Notes: generated by a model not told the origin, from the letters alone. DNA of 64,000 nucleotides from Aliivibrio sifiae (GCF_002954715.1 NZ_MSCP01000001.1:1392781-1456780); one strand, 5' to 3'. Shown: positions 22,261 through 31,954, counted from the stretch's first letter. Made by a program: numbers and translations.

Positions 22261-22944
22261 TTATTGTGCTTTATCTTCTTTTAACTGCCCATCTTCAAAC
22301 ACAATAATACGCTTGGCTCGATTAAATACCCGTGAATCATGAGTTGAAAAAATGAAAGTCGTCCCTTCTTCTTGATTTAATGCTTCCATTATATCAAGCA
22401 GTTCTGAAGTACTTTTTGCATCAAGGTTGGCGGTAGGTTCATCCGCCATAATAAAGCGTGGTTGTGGAGCTAATGCTCTTGCGACAGCCACTCGTTGTTG
22501 TTGTCCACCAGAGAGTTGCGCTGGGCGTTTATGTTGTTGATTTTCTAGCCCTACTTTCTTCAATAATACTTGGGCTCTTTGTTTGCATTCTGCTTCAGAA
22601 TGACCTTGGAGTTGCATTACAAACTCTACATTCTCTAATGCGGTCAATACCGGAAGTAAGCTGTAATCTTGAAAGATAAATCCAATATTGTCACGACGAA
22701 ACTCTATCAGCTCTTTTTCGTCCATAGTGGTCAATTCATTGCCATCAATACTGACATTTCCCGACGTTGCACTATCTATCCCCCCCATCATATTTAATAA
22801 TGTGGTTTTCCCAGAACCTGAGGGACCAATCACTGCAACAAACTCACCCTGTTCTATCTGTAAATCCAGATGGTCAACAGCGTGAACAGGAAAATCTGAC
22901 TCCTGATTATAGGTTTTGCATAACTGTTCAATTTTTATCGTCAT
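22261..22944 (-). CDS. ABC transporter ATP-binding protein, LolD/MacB type
   Basis: The 227-aa ATPase shows Walker A GPSGSGKTT, signature LSGGQQQRVAVARAL and Walker B RFIMADEPTA, in the LolD/MacB branch. The ATG giving MTIKIEQLCKTY is chosen because AAGGT lies 7 bases upstream; a 25-codon longer frame would run into the preceding permease gene. The stop of that permease gene is only 10 bp away, so the two are cotranscribed. With two FtsX-type permeases and a LolA-like protein it forms a complete export or lipoprotein-handling module. It is probably a paralogue of, not a substitute for, the essential LolD. Confidence 0.94.
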   Translation of the reverse strand: MTIKIEQLCKTYNQESDFPVHAVDHLDLQIEQGEFVAVIGPSGSGKTTLLNMMGGIDSATSGNVSIDGNELTTMDEKELIEFRRDNIGFIFQDYSLLPVLTALENVEFVMQLQGHSEAECKQRAQVLLKKVGLENQQHKRPAQLSGGQQQRVAVARALAPQPRFIMADEPTANLDAKSTSELLDIMEALNQEEGTTFIFSTHDSRVFNRAKRIIVFEDGQLKEDKAQ

Positions 22945-22954
22945 ACTTTTTACC

Positions 22955-24172
22955 TTATTGCTTCTCTGCCATGGCTTCGACGGGTTTCTTTTTGATAATT
23001 TGATGCGCAGGATACACACCAGCTAATACACTCACACACCAGACCATAGTAAAAACCGCGAGATAATCGGTTATCGAAACGCTTGGGTATAACACTGAAT
23101 CAACCCCAAACGCATTTAGTCCCTCCGCCATTGCATCCAATGGAATTCCTGTTTTACTTAATACATAGATAAAGAGAATAGAAAATATCACACCAGCACC
23201 AGCCCCAATAAAGCCGATAAACCCTGACTCTATAATGATCAAGCGGCGTATATTTTCTTTCTTCATCCCCACCGCCATCAGAACGCCAAATTCTCTGGTG
23301 CGTTCAAACACTGACATCAACAATATATTGATGATCCCAAACCCCATTGCGATAACAAAGATCACGAGAATGATCTGATTGCCTGCCGCCATTGAACTCA
23401 TCATGGTTGATAACAGTGGTTGTAATTGAAGCCAATCTTGTACTCTATTCTTATCTGAAACGGTCAAACTCAGCTTATCTCTAAATTCAGTCACCTGATC
23501 TTCATTATGCAATACCATCGCAATCTCATGATCGAAATAAACCAAGCCTAAAGATTGAAGATCCATTTTTCTTACATACACATTAGCATCATCAAACGCA
23601 CTGGATGAGGTTTTAAAAATCCCTTTCACCCTAAAGGCAGCACCGGTGACTTCTCCTGTTGTGTCAGTAAAAGTGATCACCACTTTAGAAAATACCCTTA
23701 GCTTTAAGCGTTCTGCGGTTTTCTGCGAGACTAAAATCGGATTTCGCCCATGATCATCTAACCACTCCCCATCAATAATATGGCTTCTAATTGGGGTTAT
23801 GGTCGGCTCTGATACTAAATCAATACCGTTAAGTTGAATCCCTCTCGTACTACGCGCTGAAGCTATCATGCCGTTAACTAAGGTTCTGCTAGTCCAGGCT
23901 TTCACTTCTGGAGCGTGTTCTAATAACGCTGTGATTTTCGCTTCATCATCGATGACTGAGTTGATATCGGGATTAATTGCATAGTTTTTTTGGTGAATTT
24001 GAATATGACTGGTTTGCCATTGAATCGCATTTTTTACAAGATTATCGATAATGCCATTCATAAATCCCATCATCAATATCACACCAACCACACCAAATAC
24101 CATTGCACCGATCATGATGGAGGTACGTAACTTATTACGCCATACATTGCGCCACGCCAATTTAAGTAGCAT
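22955..24172 (-). CDS. FtsX/LolE-type ABC permease
   Basis: The 405-aa protein has the MacB/LolC topology: one N-terminal membrane segment (about 20-40), a large periplasmic MacB-PCD domain (about 45-265), then three C-terminal segments of the FtsX domain with FERTREFGVLMAVGMKKENI between the first and second. It overlaps the preceding permease by 11 bp and lies 10 bp before the ATPase gene. It probably forms a heterodimer with that permease and couples ATP hydrolysis to movement of a lipid-linked or lipoprotein substrate. The cargo is unknown. Confidence 0.92.
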   Translation of the reverse strand: MLLKLAWRNVWRNKLRTSIMIGAMVFGVVGVILMMGFMNGIIDNLVKNAIQWQTSHIQIHQKNYAINPDINSVIDDEAKITALLEHAPEVKAWTSRTLVNGMIASARSTRGIQLNGIDLVSEPTITPIRSHIIDGEWLDDHGRNPILVSQKTAERLKLRVFSKVVITFTDTTGEVTGAAFRVKGIFKTSSSAFDDANVYVRKMDLQSLGLVYFDHEIAMVLHNEDQVTEFRDKLSLTVSDKNRVQDWLQLQPLLSTMMSSMAAGNQIILVIFVIAMGFGIINILLMSVFERTREFGVLMAVGMKKENIRRLIIIESGFIGFIGAGAGVIFSILFIYVLSKTGIPLDAMAEGLNAFGVDSVLYPSVSITDYLAVFTMVWCVSVLAGVYPAHQIIKKKPVEAMAEKQ

Positions 24173-25391
24173 GCGAACCTCCTTTTAACGCAGAGACAAT
24201 ATTTAAATGATAGATACGCCATAGCGGGTAGAGTAAACACAAAAACAATAAACCGATGACAACCATAATTTGATTAATGAACAGCCATGAGCTAATTAAT
24301 ACTGGAATGATTGGCTCATACCCCATTTCAAGCATCGCAATGGCGGTATCTCCAGTTAACGTAATCGGATTAAAATATAAATAACCTAAGACTGGTGATG
24401 CGATAATCAATCCGATAGCGATACCTAACAGTGAAATAAATAGGGATTCAAAAATGAGCAATTGTAATAATCGCATTCGCCCCATCCCTGTAGCTAACAT
24501 AACGCCAAATTCACGCTGCCTTTCTAAGGTCATCATCAATAACGTGGCAAAAAGAGCAAAACCAACAATGCCGTATAATATATACATCATGACAATTCCG
24601 CTCACCCTATCAATCTGGATCTGTTGTTCCATTTCAGGGCTAAGATCATTCCAAGGACGGACTGAAACCGTTGAGCCATAACCTATCTGAAGATCATTTA
24701 CCGTTTGTCGTAATTGAGAAAAATCACGCGTATGAAGCACCCAAGCTGTTACTTGGTTTTCAGTACTAAATAGCATTGACGCTTCTTTAATGGGTAAATA
24801 AACCAGTTGGTTATTCAACTCTGGCATAGGGAAATGCACAATCCCTCTGATGTGATACAAACCTGCAGCCGTTTGCCCACGGTAGCCCTGCCCATAAAGT
24901 ACGACTTCATCTCCAACATCCACATTAAAAAATTGAGAAAGCCCTTCTGACAGTAAAATGGATTTGTCGTTTTCTGAGAAGTACTCCCCTTTAACCACTT
25001 TATCTGCCAACTTTGAATAGGCATTTTCTTCTTGTGGAGCAACACCAACAACCATAACGCCTTTTGATTTATCCTTGGCAGCAGCAAGAGAAAAGGTTTC
25101 AATTCTTGGTAATGTAAATTCAATATTGGGCTGTTGTTTGGCAGGTTGAATAAACTCATCACTCATGGGTAATAAGTCATCAATACTTTGGCTTTCTTTA
25201 AATTCGGGGTTTTGTAATTGAATAAGGCCTGTAGATAAACGTGCCGCATTCTCAATATTGGCGGTATAACTTCCTTCTTGAATACTTCGCATTAATAACG
25301 ACAATATTAGGGCTAATGCTAAAGCAAAAGCCGTTAATAAGGTTCGTCTTTTTTGTCGCCATAGGTTTCGCCAAGCTAACTTAATAAGCAT
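24162..25391 (-). CDS. FtsX/LolC-type ABC permease
   Basis: The 409-aa protein has the same layout as its partner: an N-terminal segment after NLWRQKRRTLLTA, a periplasmic domain of about 220 residues, then three membrane segments with LERQREFGVMLATGMGRMRL. The ATG has AGGCGG about 6 bases upstream. It follows the LolA-like gene by 21 bp. The two permeases are diverged paralogues, as in LolC/LolE. Confidence 0.92.
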   Translation of the reverse strand: MLIKLAWRNLWRQKRRTLLTAFALALALILSLLMRSIQEGSYTANIENAARLSTGLIQLQNPEFKESQSIDDLLPMSDEFIQPAKQQPNIEFTLPRIETFSLAAAKDKSKGVMVVGVAPQEENAYSKLADKVVKGEYFSENDKSILLSEGLSQFFNVDVGDEVVLYGQGYRGQTAAGLYHIRGIVHFPMPELNNQLVYLPIKEASMLFSTENQVTAWVLHTRDFSQLRQTVNDLQIGYGSTVSVRPWNDLSPEMEQQIQIDRVSGIVMMYILYGIVGFALFATLLMMTLERQREFGVMLATGMGRMRLLQLLIFESLFISLLGIAIGLIIASPVLGYLYFNPITLTGDTAIAMLEMGYEPIIPVLISSWLFINQIMVVIGLLFLCLLYPLWRIYHLNIVSALKGGSHAT

Positions 25392-25412
25392 GTTTACCGC
25401 CTAATAATTACA

Positions 25413-26189
25413 TTAATTACGCAACGACTTCATCTGCGCTTGAGAGAAAAATTCATCATTAATCAAGAAATTAAAATGGGCTTTATGCGTAATCATTTCT
25501 GTTTTATTACCAGGCTTATCTGCTGGGATCATCTCCATTCGAGTTGCGACCATTCTTCCACCCAAGTTCTGCACATCATAGGTCGTCATAGTATTAACTA
25601 GTTCATCAAACTCATCGTAAGATTCAACTTTACGCTGTAAAAATGTCTTTTTTGAAATCCACAAGCGAACTTTACTCCATACAACCGGAGCATCTGGTTT
25701 GGCAATGGCGTCGATCACCCAAGTTTTATCCCCATCGATCACGTCTTCTTTAATGATTTTATGATCGTAATCCACCACGATAGAAGATTGGTTAATCAAA
25801 TCATCATTAGTAAAATCCGAACCCATCCATGATTGACCTAGCATTGAAGGGGCAATTTTAATCACACGTTCAATATTCGGGATCCAACTCCACATCTCTT
25901 TATCACGTTTTAATGAAGCACTTCCGCGATCTTTAGCTGGACCAGTAATTAACACTAAAGAAAGATTTTGTTCTTTAGTCCAACTTTTCATGCTCATGCT
26001 ACGAGTCCAGTCAGGACGAATGATGTTCATGGTCAGCTCTGTATAGCTCGAATCACCACGCATTTGTTGATCTGACTTTTTCACTATTGCATTTGCTGTT
26101 AGTGATTCCGCAGCAAAAACATGCCCAACAACGCCGAAAAAAGCAAAAAACAGTGCGATTTTGATAATAAGTTTAATTTTCTTTTTCAT
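25413..26189 (-). CDS. Periplasmic LolA-like outer-membrane lipoprotein-sorting protein
   Basis: The ATG giving MKKKIKLIIKIALFF is chosen for its AGGTG site; five residues upstream another ATG exists without support. The 258-aa protein has a signal peptide (to about residue 24, ending VFA). The rest belongs to the LolA-like lipoprotein-sorting group (SDQQMRGDSSYTELTMNI at the start of the domain, then MWSWIPNIERVIKI and SWMGSDFTNDDL). Such proteins carry acyl chains in a half-barrel. It is the first gene of the four-gene ABC operon, so it probably receives cargo from the permeases, as LolA does from LolCDE. Confidence 0.9.
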   Translation of the reverse strand: MKKKIKLIIKIALFFAFFGVVGHVFAAESLTANAIVKKSDQQMRGDSSYTELTMNIIRPDWTRSMSMKSWTKEQNLSLVLITGPAKDRGSASLKRDKEMWSWIPNIERVIKIAPSMLGQSWMGSDFTNDDLINQSSIVVDYDHKIIKEDVIDGDKTWVIDAIAKPDAPVVWSKVRLWISKKTFLQRKVESYDEFDELVNTMTTYDVQNLGGRMVATRMEMIPADKPGNKTEMITHKAHFNFLINDEFFSQAQMKSLRN

Positions 26190-26296
26190 AATACACCTAG
26201 CCATGATGTTTAATTTATGAACATATTTTAATGGATTTATTGTGATTAAATCGTGACCTCTAAGACGAAAAACAGCAAATCTCTGTCAGGATAATG

Positions 26297-27181
26297 TCAA
26301 GATCGGGCCATCGTATTAATAATCCGCTCAACCAAAATGGTTAATGCTTTAGGCTGAAATTTACGCTCTTTATACACCAGATAAGATTGCCTTGATGGGA
26401 ATTGGCAATCGCTAAAAATCTCAACTAAGTTCATCTCAGGTTGAATCAGATGCACAGGTAATCTCGCCGCTCCTAATCCTTTAATCGCGGCATGAAGTAC
26501 CTGATCAAGATCGTTTACTTGTAAGCGAGGGCGAATATTTATCTGCTTTAAAGTTTGAGTCGCATCAATGTAAGTTATGTTGGTTTTATCTTCTAATCGG
26601 ATCCAATCTAGCACTTCTATATCTAGTGTCTCAATATCTGATACTGCTTGTTTATCTATGTAGCTTTTAGAAACAAAGACCCCATGTTTTGCTAGAAAAA
26701 GAGGCCTCGCTATCATGCCCTCTGCGCGGCTGATATCAAATGTCAGCACTAAATCTCGATCGGTTTCAGGTAAGGCATCCTCAGCACACAAACTCACTTC
26801 TATTTGTGTTTGTGGAAACTCCACTAAAAAATCGACAATCAGATCTCTTATGTACGCATTATAGAAGCGGTATGGCAGAGACAAACGAATCGTCCCCGTG
26901 ACTTCATCAACGTGTTCACTTAATTGATAACAATGACTCTCTAAATCTGAAAATTGGCTCTCAAGCAATTGGTAATACTGTTGTCCCGTTTCCGTTGGAA
27001 CCAGTTCTCTGCCCTTCTTTTCTAATAACCGCACTGCCAGTTTTTCTTCCATTAAAGAAAGGCGACGTGACACGGTTGATACTGGAAGATTCAACGCTTT
27101 CGCTGCCGCTTGTTGAGAACCTAATTGAACCACTTTGCAAAATAAGAATAAATCATCAATAGTCCCAAATATGGAATTCAT
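26297..27181 (-). CDS. LysR-family transcriptional regulator
   Basis: The 294-aa protein has a winged helix at residues about 8-65 (AAAKALNLPVSTVSRRLSLME) and a type 2 periplasmic-fold effector domain. I used the ATG giving MNSIFGTIDD; a GTG five codons upstream has no ribosome site. It is tandem with and about 108 bp upstream of the LolA-like operon and divergent from the DUF2798 gene, so either could be its target. Confidence 0.88.
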   Translation of the reverse strand: MNSIFGTIDDLFLFCKVVQLGSQQAAAKALNLPVSTVSRRLSLMEEKLAVRLLEKKGRELVPTETGQQYYQLLESQFSDLESHCYQLSEHVDEVTGTIRLSLPYRFYNAYIRDLIVDFLVEFPQTQIEVSLCAEDALPETDRDLVLTFDISRAEGMIARPLFLAKHGVFVSKSYIDKQAVSDIETLDIEVLDWIRLEDKTNITYIDATQTLKQINIRPRLQVNDLDQVLHAAIKGLGAARLPVHLIQPEMNLVEIFSDCQFPSRQSYLVYKERKFQPKALTILVERIINTMARS

Positions 27182-27307
27182 ACTTTCAAATCTCACTATT
27201 TTTTATCATTAATGAAATTAATATACTTAATCTTGTTCAAATAATCACGCTAGAAAGCAACCACACTAATAAATAATATTATTACCAAACAACATAAGAG
27301 GATATTT

Positions 27308-27556
27308 ATGAATAAAAAACAGTTTTGGCTATCCGCTTTACTTTCTTCTATCACAATGGCGCTATTAATGTCAGGGTCAATGTCTGCAATTAGGATGGGA
27401 GGAGTGAGCCTAGAATGGGTATCCGCTTGGATGGAGGGCTTTACTATCGCATGGCCTGTCGCGATTGTAGCGAACCTTACTATACTACCTAAGATCCGAC
27501 AATTTACTACTTGGCTATGCCGAGACAAAAAAACTCAACCGGTCACAGCATCATAG
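27308..27556 (+). CDS. DUF2798 family small membrane protein (82 aa)
   Basis: Two hydrophobic segments (about 6-28 and 42-64) flank a short loop; the pattern FWLSALLSS...MEGFTIAWPVA...LP is that of DUF2798. A good AAGAGGA ribosome site precedes the ATG. Function of the family is unknown. It is divergent from the LysR gene. Confidence 0.85.
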   Translation: MNKKQFWLSALLSSITMALLMSGSMSAIRMGGVSLEWVSAWMEGFTIAWPVAIVANLTILPKIRQFTTWLCRDKKTQPVTAS

Positions 27557-27567
27557 TTATTCGTTAA

Positions 27568-28035
27568 TTAAAACCAACGCTTTACTCGATTGGTATATTC
27601 AACAAATTCGTCTCCAAATAAAGTACCCAACATTTTCTCTTCAGGTTCAATTTGAAAACGATTTATATAAAGAACGAAGCCTAATGCGCTCACTAAACCC
27701 AATGGATGTTGGGTATAAGCAACGCTACTTAGCAAAGTCAGTAATAGTCCAAGGTACATAGGGTTACGAGTGTATTGATAAATACCAGAGTTAACTAAGG
27801 ATGAGGAACTCTCAGGTTTAAGTGGATTCACTGTTGTTTTAGCTTCTCGAAATTTTTTTACCCCCCATAAAGCAATTACCCCACCTAAAACAATCAAACT
27901 AATGACGAGAACATAACTTAACCAAGGCAAGTAAAATAGATTAAAGGGAGCAATGTAGTCAAAAACAAATACTGTCGCCATAAATAACAACATGACTAAC
28001 GGCGGTGGAATTCTCAGTTCTAATTTTGATAACAT
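27568..28035 (-). CDS. Isoprenylcysteine carboxyl methyltransferase-family membrane protein
   Basis: The 155-aa protein has four or five membrane segments. The C-terminal half carries the family signature GIYQYTRNPMYLGLLL and the closing EPEEKMLGTLFGDEF, which bind S-adenosylmethionine at the membrane in ICMT and phospholipid methyltransferases. Bacterial members of this length are widespread and their acceptor is unknown. It is convergent with DUF2798 (11 bp apart) and divergent from YajD. Confidence 0.9.
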   Translation of the reverse strand: MLSKLELRIPPPLVMLLFMATVFVFDYIAPFNLFYLPWLSYVLVISLIVLGGVIALWGVKKFREAKTTVNPLKPESSSSLVNSGIYQYTRNPMYLGLLLTLLSSVAYTQHPLGLVSALGFVLYINRFQIEPEEKMLGTLFGDEFVEYTNRVKRWF

Positions 28036-28106
28036 ATTTTATCCTTAAAAATGTGGTATATTCTTTCCATATAATTATTGTATTAACTTTAGCAGTCGAG
28101 ATTATT

Positions 28107-28451
28107 ATGTCATCTGATTTTTATGGCTCTAGTGCCGCCTATGCCCGTCAAGAAAGTGGTTACCGCGAAAAAGCATTAAAATTATACCCTTGGGTTTGTG
28201 GTAATTGTGCGCGTGAATTTGTGTACTCAAACCTACGAGAATTAACTGTTCACCATAAAGATCATGACCACACAAACAACCCTAATGATGGTAGCAACTG
28301 GGAGCTTTTGTGCCTTTTCTGTCATGATCATGAGCATTCAAAATACACAGAACATGATCAATTTGGCTCAGAAATTAAAGCAGGTGAAGATGAGCACCAA
28401 GGTGCAACTCACAACCCATTTGCCGCTTTAAAATCAATGATGAAAAAGTAA
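28107..28451 (+). CDS. yajD: YajD-type HNH endonuclease-fold protein
   Basis: The 114-aa protein has an HNH domain: zinc-knuckle CGNC (residues 31-34), the HHKDHDH core, an Asn in the second motif and the closing CLFCHDHEH. The start at MSSDFYGSS is chosen because it matches the known start of YajD; the longer open frame upstream is AT-rich and overlaps the methyltransferase gene. YajD is conserved in gamma-proteobacteria but its cellular role is unclear. It is a single gene divergent from the membrane methyltransferase. Confidence 0.93.
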   Translation: MSSDFYGSSAAYARQESGYREKALKLYPWVCGNCAREFVYSNLRELTVHHKDHDHTNNPNDGSNWELLCLFCHDHEHSKYTEHDQFGSEIKAGEDEHQGATHNPFAALKSMMKK

Positions 28452-28533
28452 CTATCATTACAATGAAGATGGCCTTTCCACTCACGGTAAGGTCATTATT
28501 CTCTTTTTACTCCACGAATATTCAAACCTCATC

Positions 28534-29451
28534 ATGAAAATCCAAAACAGCCCAGTAACTCAGCATCAATTCAATGGCGTCGACTTCTATTTAAAACGTG
28601 ATGACCAACTCCATCCTCAATTTTCTGGTAACAAAGCTCGAAAATTCATGGGATTATTAGATGGTGATTTTCCTAACATCACGACAGTCATTGGCTATGG
28701 TTCTCCACAGGCTAACTCTCTGTATTCATTAGCTGCATTAGCGACATTAAAAAACTGGCAATTAGACTTTTATGTCGACCACATTCCTTCGTTTTTACAA
28801 GAAAATCCAAAAGGAAACTATCGTGCAGCATTAGCACTTGGGGCAAATATTATTGCTCTAAATTCACTTGAAAGTGCAAAACAAGATGATGGTTCAGTCT
28901 TAAGCAGTTTGGATTACATTCAACATATAAGACAGCCTAAAGAACATGAATTATTTGTACCTGAAGGTGGTCGTTGTGGTCTGGCAGAAAGTGGCGTAAA
29001 GCAATTAGCTCAAGAACTTATCATTTGGAAAGAAGAACAAGCACTCACCTCTCTAACGGTTGCTTTACCATCTGGTACAGGAACAACCGCCCTCTTTCTT
29101 CACAAGCATTTAAAAGCACACGATATCAAAGTTATTACCTGTGCTTGCGTTGGCGGAAATCAGTATCTCACAGATCAATTTCTGGAGCTTGGTGAATCCG
29201 ACCACCCAGATATACTCGTACCTAAGAAAAAGCATCATTTTGGTAAATTATATCGTCACGATTATGACATTTGGCAACAACTTCAAACACAAACAAGCGT
29301 TGAGTTTGAGCTTCTATACGATCCTTTAATGTGGCGTTGCTTAGTCGATTGGATGCCAAACAACACAGGCCAGACGCTAGTTTATATCCACCAAGGTGGT
29401 TTGTTAGGTAATGAAAGTATGTTACCTCGATACCAACGAAAATTTGATTAA
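28534..29451 (+). CDS. PLP-dependent enzyme, ACC deaminase/D-cysteine desulfhydrase family
   Basis: The 305-aa protein is fold-type II. FYLKRDDQLHPQFSGNKARK holds the PLP lysine (Lys in SGNKARKF, near residue 34-35), and LPSGTGTTALFL is the phosphate-binding loop. EGGRCGLAESG and the late IHQGGLLG are also family features. Members either deaminate 1-aminocyclopropane-1-carboxylate or desulfurate D-cysteine; the lack of further diagnostic residues leaves this open, with D-cysteine desulfhydrase likelier in this group. It is a single gene, 37 bp before the beta-lactamase gene on the same strand, so cotranscription is possible. Confidence 0.88.
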   Translation: MKIQNSPVTQHQFNGVDFYLKRDDQLHPQFSGNKARKFMGLLDGDFPNITTVIGYGSPQANSLYSLAALATLKNWQLDFYVDHIPSFLQENPKGNYRAALALGANIIALNSLESAKQDDGSVLSSLDYIQHIRQPKEHELFVPEGGRCGLAESGVKQLAQELIIWKEEQALTSLTVALPSGTGTTALFLHKHLKAHDIKVITCACVGGNQYLTDQFLELGESDHPDILVPKKKHHFGKLYRHDYDIWQQLQTQTSVEFELLYDPLMWRCLVDWMPNNTGQTLVYIHQGGLLGNESMLPRYQRKFD

Positions 29452-29487
29452 TTTATACACGACAAAAAGTCATATTTAAGGCATACA

Positions 29488-30339
29488 ATGAAACGCAAAA
29501 CGCTTTTATTTTGTTTAATGTTACTCTCTCATTCCACACTTGCTTCATCTCTCACAGAGAATATTGAAGCCATTGAATTATCAAGCTCTGGTACTATCGG
29601 TATTTCCGTGCTTGATACCGCAACAAATACAACTTGGAATTACAAAGGCGACCAACGTTTTCCAATGATGAGTACATTTAAAACGTTACTCTGTGCTCAA
29701 ATGCTATACAACTCAAGTGATGGTATTTTAGATAAACAAGCACAAACAAGGATCACTCAAGAGGCGCTAATTCCGTGGTCACCAATTACAGAGAAACAAA
29801 TAGGTGAAACCATTACCACTGAAAAAGCGTGTGAAGCAACCATGTTAATGAGTGATAACACAGCAGCAAATATCGTATTAGCAGAAATCGGTACACCTAG
29901 TTCATTAACCTTATTCTTGCGCTTTATTGGCGACAATACCACTCGATTAGATCGTATTGAACCCGCCTTAAATGAAGCAAAAAGTGGTGATATTAGAGAT
30001 ACAACGACGCCAAATGCCATGACTAATACACTCAACGAACTGCTATTTGGTCAAACACTTAATGCTAAAGATAAACGTACACTAAAAGCTTGGATGGTAA
30101 ATAACAAGGTCTCCGATCCCTTATTACGTTCTATTTTGCCTCAACAGTGGTTTATTGCAGATCGATCAGGAGCTGGAGGCTTTGGCTCTCGTGGTATTAC
30201 TGCCATTGTATGGAGTGAACAACGCTCACCAATCATTATTGCCATTTATCTAAAACAAACAGATTTAAATATAGCTGAACGAAATCAAGTTATTGTTGAA
30301 GTTGGTAATGCGATATTTAAAGAGTTCACCATAAAGTAA
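29488..30339 (+). CDS. Class A beta-lactamase, CARB (carbenicillinase) type
   Basis: The enzyme hydrolyses penicillins in the periplasm. A signal peptide (1-19) precedes the catalytic domain. The serine motif STFK (Ser62, Lys65), SDN (122-124), the omega-loop RIEPALNEA with the general base Glu158, and the third box RSG (226-228) are all present. Arg instead of Lys in the third box, followed by [16 protein letters not shown], is the mark of CARB/PSE enzymes, which are widespread as chromosomal genes in Vibrio. Length (283 aa) is normal. No integron, IS or resistance cassette surrounds it, so it looks intrinsic. The spectrum cannot be predicted beyond penicillins. Confidence 0.95.
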   Translation: MKRKTLLFCLMLLSHSTLASSLTENIEAIELSSSGTIGISVLDTATNTTWNYKGDQRFPMMSTFKTLLCAQMLYNSSDGILDKQAQTRITQEALIPWSPITEKQIGETITTEKACEATMLMSDNTAANIVLAEIGTPSSLTLFLRFIGDNTTRLDRIEPALNEAKSGDIRDTTTPNAMTNTLNELLFGQTLNAKDKRTLKAWMVNNKVSDPLLRSILPQQWFIADRSGAGGFGSRGITAIVWSEQRSPIIIAIYLKQTDLNIAERNQVIVEVGNAIFKEFTIK

Positions 30340-30388
30340 TAAAGCACGTATAATCCCCTCAATTCATTTTAGAAAAGACGTTAACATC

Positions 30389-30886
30389 ATGATCATTTTC
30401 ACTACCAATTTCGGCGATATTCACATTGAGCTAAATAAAGAAAAAGCACCAGTAAGCTCAAAGAACTTTTTAAAGTACTGCCAAGACGGTTTTTATGAAG
30501 GCACCATTTTCCATCGTGTTATTAAAGGTTTTATGATCCAAGGCGGTGGTTTTACGACTGATATGCAAGAAAAAGAAATGCGCGCCCCTATTGTTAATGA
30601 AGCAAACCGTGGTTTAAAAAACTTAAACGGCACAATCGCTATGGCTCGTACTGATGCTCCTCATTCAGCAACCAGTGAATTCTTTATCAACATTGCGAAC
30701 AATACCTTCCTTGATCACACAGCAACTACCAACGCTGGTTGGGGCTATGCCGTATTTGGCGAAGTGACAATAGGCATGGATGTAGTTAAAAAAATAGCTA
30801 AAATTAAAACTAAATCTATCGGTGAATTTGACGATGTTCCAAAAGAGAGTATTGTGATCGAGAAAGTGACTATTGTAGAAGAATAA
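30389..30886 (+). CDS. ppiB: Peptidyl-prolyl cis-trans isomerase B (cyclophilin)
   Basis: The 165-aa cytoplasmic cyclophilin catalyses proline isomerisation during folding. [16 protein letters not shown] carries the catalytic Arg and Phe, [15 protein letters not shown] the substrate groove, and [19 protein letters not shown] the end of the fold. Length matches E. coli PpiB. It is a single gene with its own terminator. Confidence 0.96.
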   Translation: MIIFTTNFGDIHIELNKEKAPVSSKNFLKYCQDGFYEGTIFHRVIKGFMIQGGGFTTDMQEKEMRAPIVNEANRGLKNLNGTIAMARTDAPHSATSEFFINIANNTFLDHTATTNAGWGYAVFGEVTIGMDVVKKIAKIKTKSIGEFDDVPKESIVIEKVTIVEE

Positions 30887-30915
30887 CAGACCTACTGTTA
30901 ACTCCGCATAGACGC

Positions 30916-30946
30916 TAAAAACGGTGCTGAATTTGGCGCCGTTTTC
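30916..30946 (+). terminator. Terminator of ppiB
   Basis: AAAAACGGTGC and GCGCCGTTTT form a stem with one mismatch around a 9-base loop, ending in TTTT. Confidence 0.75.
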
Positions 30947-31000
30947 GATCCCACAGATTAATCTAACGTAATAATCTGATTGAACAATGGAACGCCATTT

Positions 31001-31903
31001 ATGTCTTTGTCTAAAAAACTAACGTCTATTTTTGCACCTGTATTATTAATCGTAACATCAGTTGCAAACGCTGCTCTTCCTATTCCTCCGGAAGAAATTA
31101 GCCAACCTTACCCTGATGTAAAAGTGCAAACAATCTCCTCAGCAGAAGCACTTATCAATCAATTTAAGCAACAGCAATATCAATTAAACATCACAATAAA
31201 GAATGACAGTCTGCCTGCTATTTTTGTAGAAAACCTACCTACTGACTTAAATTCATTGCCTGTTGAGCAGAAAACCTCAGGGTTTATCCGTTTATTGCTG
31301 CCGACCATCATTGACGTAAATAAACATATAACAAACGTTAGAAATAAGGTAATTTCGTTATCTAAGCAACCAACAACGAAGTGGACTCAAGAAGAAACTG
31401 CATGGATGAAAAACCTAATGGCATCTTATGATATTAAGTCAAATAATGTTGACGAGTTACTTCTGCGTTTAGATGTTATCCCTATTGGTATGGTTTTAGC
31501 GCAAGGCATTGATGAAAGTGGTTGGGGTACCAGTTACTTTGCAGTAAACGGAAATAGTTTATACGGTGAGCATCTATCATCTAAAGGCGGTAAGTATTTA
31601 AGTACCCCTGGCGGTCATGTAAAAGTGGCCGCATTCGATAACCTATTCGCTGGTACTGCTCGTTATATGTATAACTTAAACACAACCTCTGCATATAAAG
31701 ATCTTTGGACTTTACGTCAGCAATTACGTCAAGAGAACAAATTATCAGGCAGTGAATTAGTTCAAGCTTTATCTCACTACTCTACGCGTGGACAAGCCTA
31801 TGTTGATAATCTACGAGCATTAATCAAACATCATAAATTAGATAGCTTTGATACTGCTGAATTTAATACAACACCACCACTTCGTATAAAATTCACTAAA
31901 TAA
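31001..31903 (+). CDS. Bax-like secreted glucosaminidase-domain protein
   Basis: The ATG at MSLSKKLTSIF is chosen; an in-frame TTG seven codons earlier is unsupported. The 300-aa protein has a signal peptide (1-26, ending SVANA). The C-terminal domain (about 150-285) is of the N-acetylglucosaminidase/Bax type, with VLAQGIDESGWGTSYFA containing the catalytic Glu, NSLYGEHLS and ALSHYSTRGQAYVDNLRAL. It likely cuts peptidoglycan glycan strands in the periplasm. It is a single gene with a strong terminator. Confidence 0.9.
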   Translation: MSLSKKLTSIFAPVLLIVTSVANAALPIPPEEISQPYPDVKVQTISSAEALINQFKQQQYQLNITIKNDSLPAIFVENLPTDLNSLPVEQKTSGFIRLLLPTIIDVNKHITNVRNKVISLSKQPTTKWTQEETAWMKNLMASYDIKSNNVDELLLRLDVIPIGMVLAQGIDESGWGTSYFAVNGNSLYGEHLSSKGGKYLSTPGGHVKVAAFDNLFAGTARYMYNLNTTSAYKDLWTLRQQLRQENKLSGSELVQALSHYSTRGQAYVDNLRALIKHHKLDSFDTAEFNTTPPLRIKFTK

Positions 31904-31922
31904 TTCGTGAGAATATAAATCA

Positions 31923-31954
31923 TAAACCTCTAGCTAATCACTAGAGGTTTTTTA
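31923..31954. terminator. Terminator between the Bax-like and DoxX genes
   Basis: AAACCTCTAG and CTAGAGGTTT form a perfect 10-bp stem with a 7-base loop, followed by TTT on the + strand. It can also serve the convergent DoxX gene. Confidence 0.85.
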
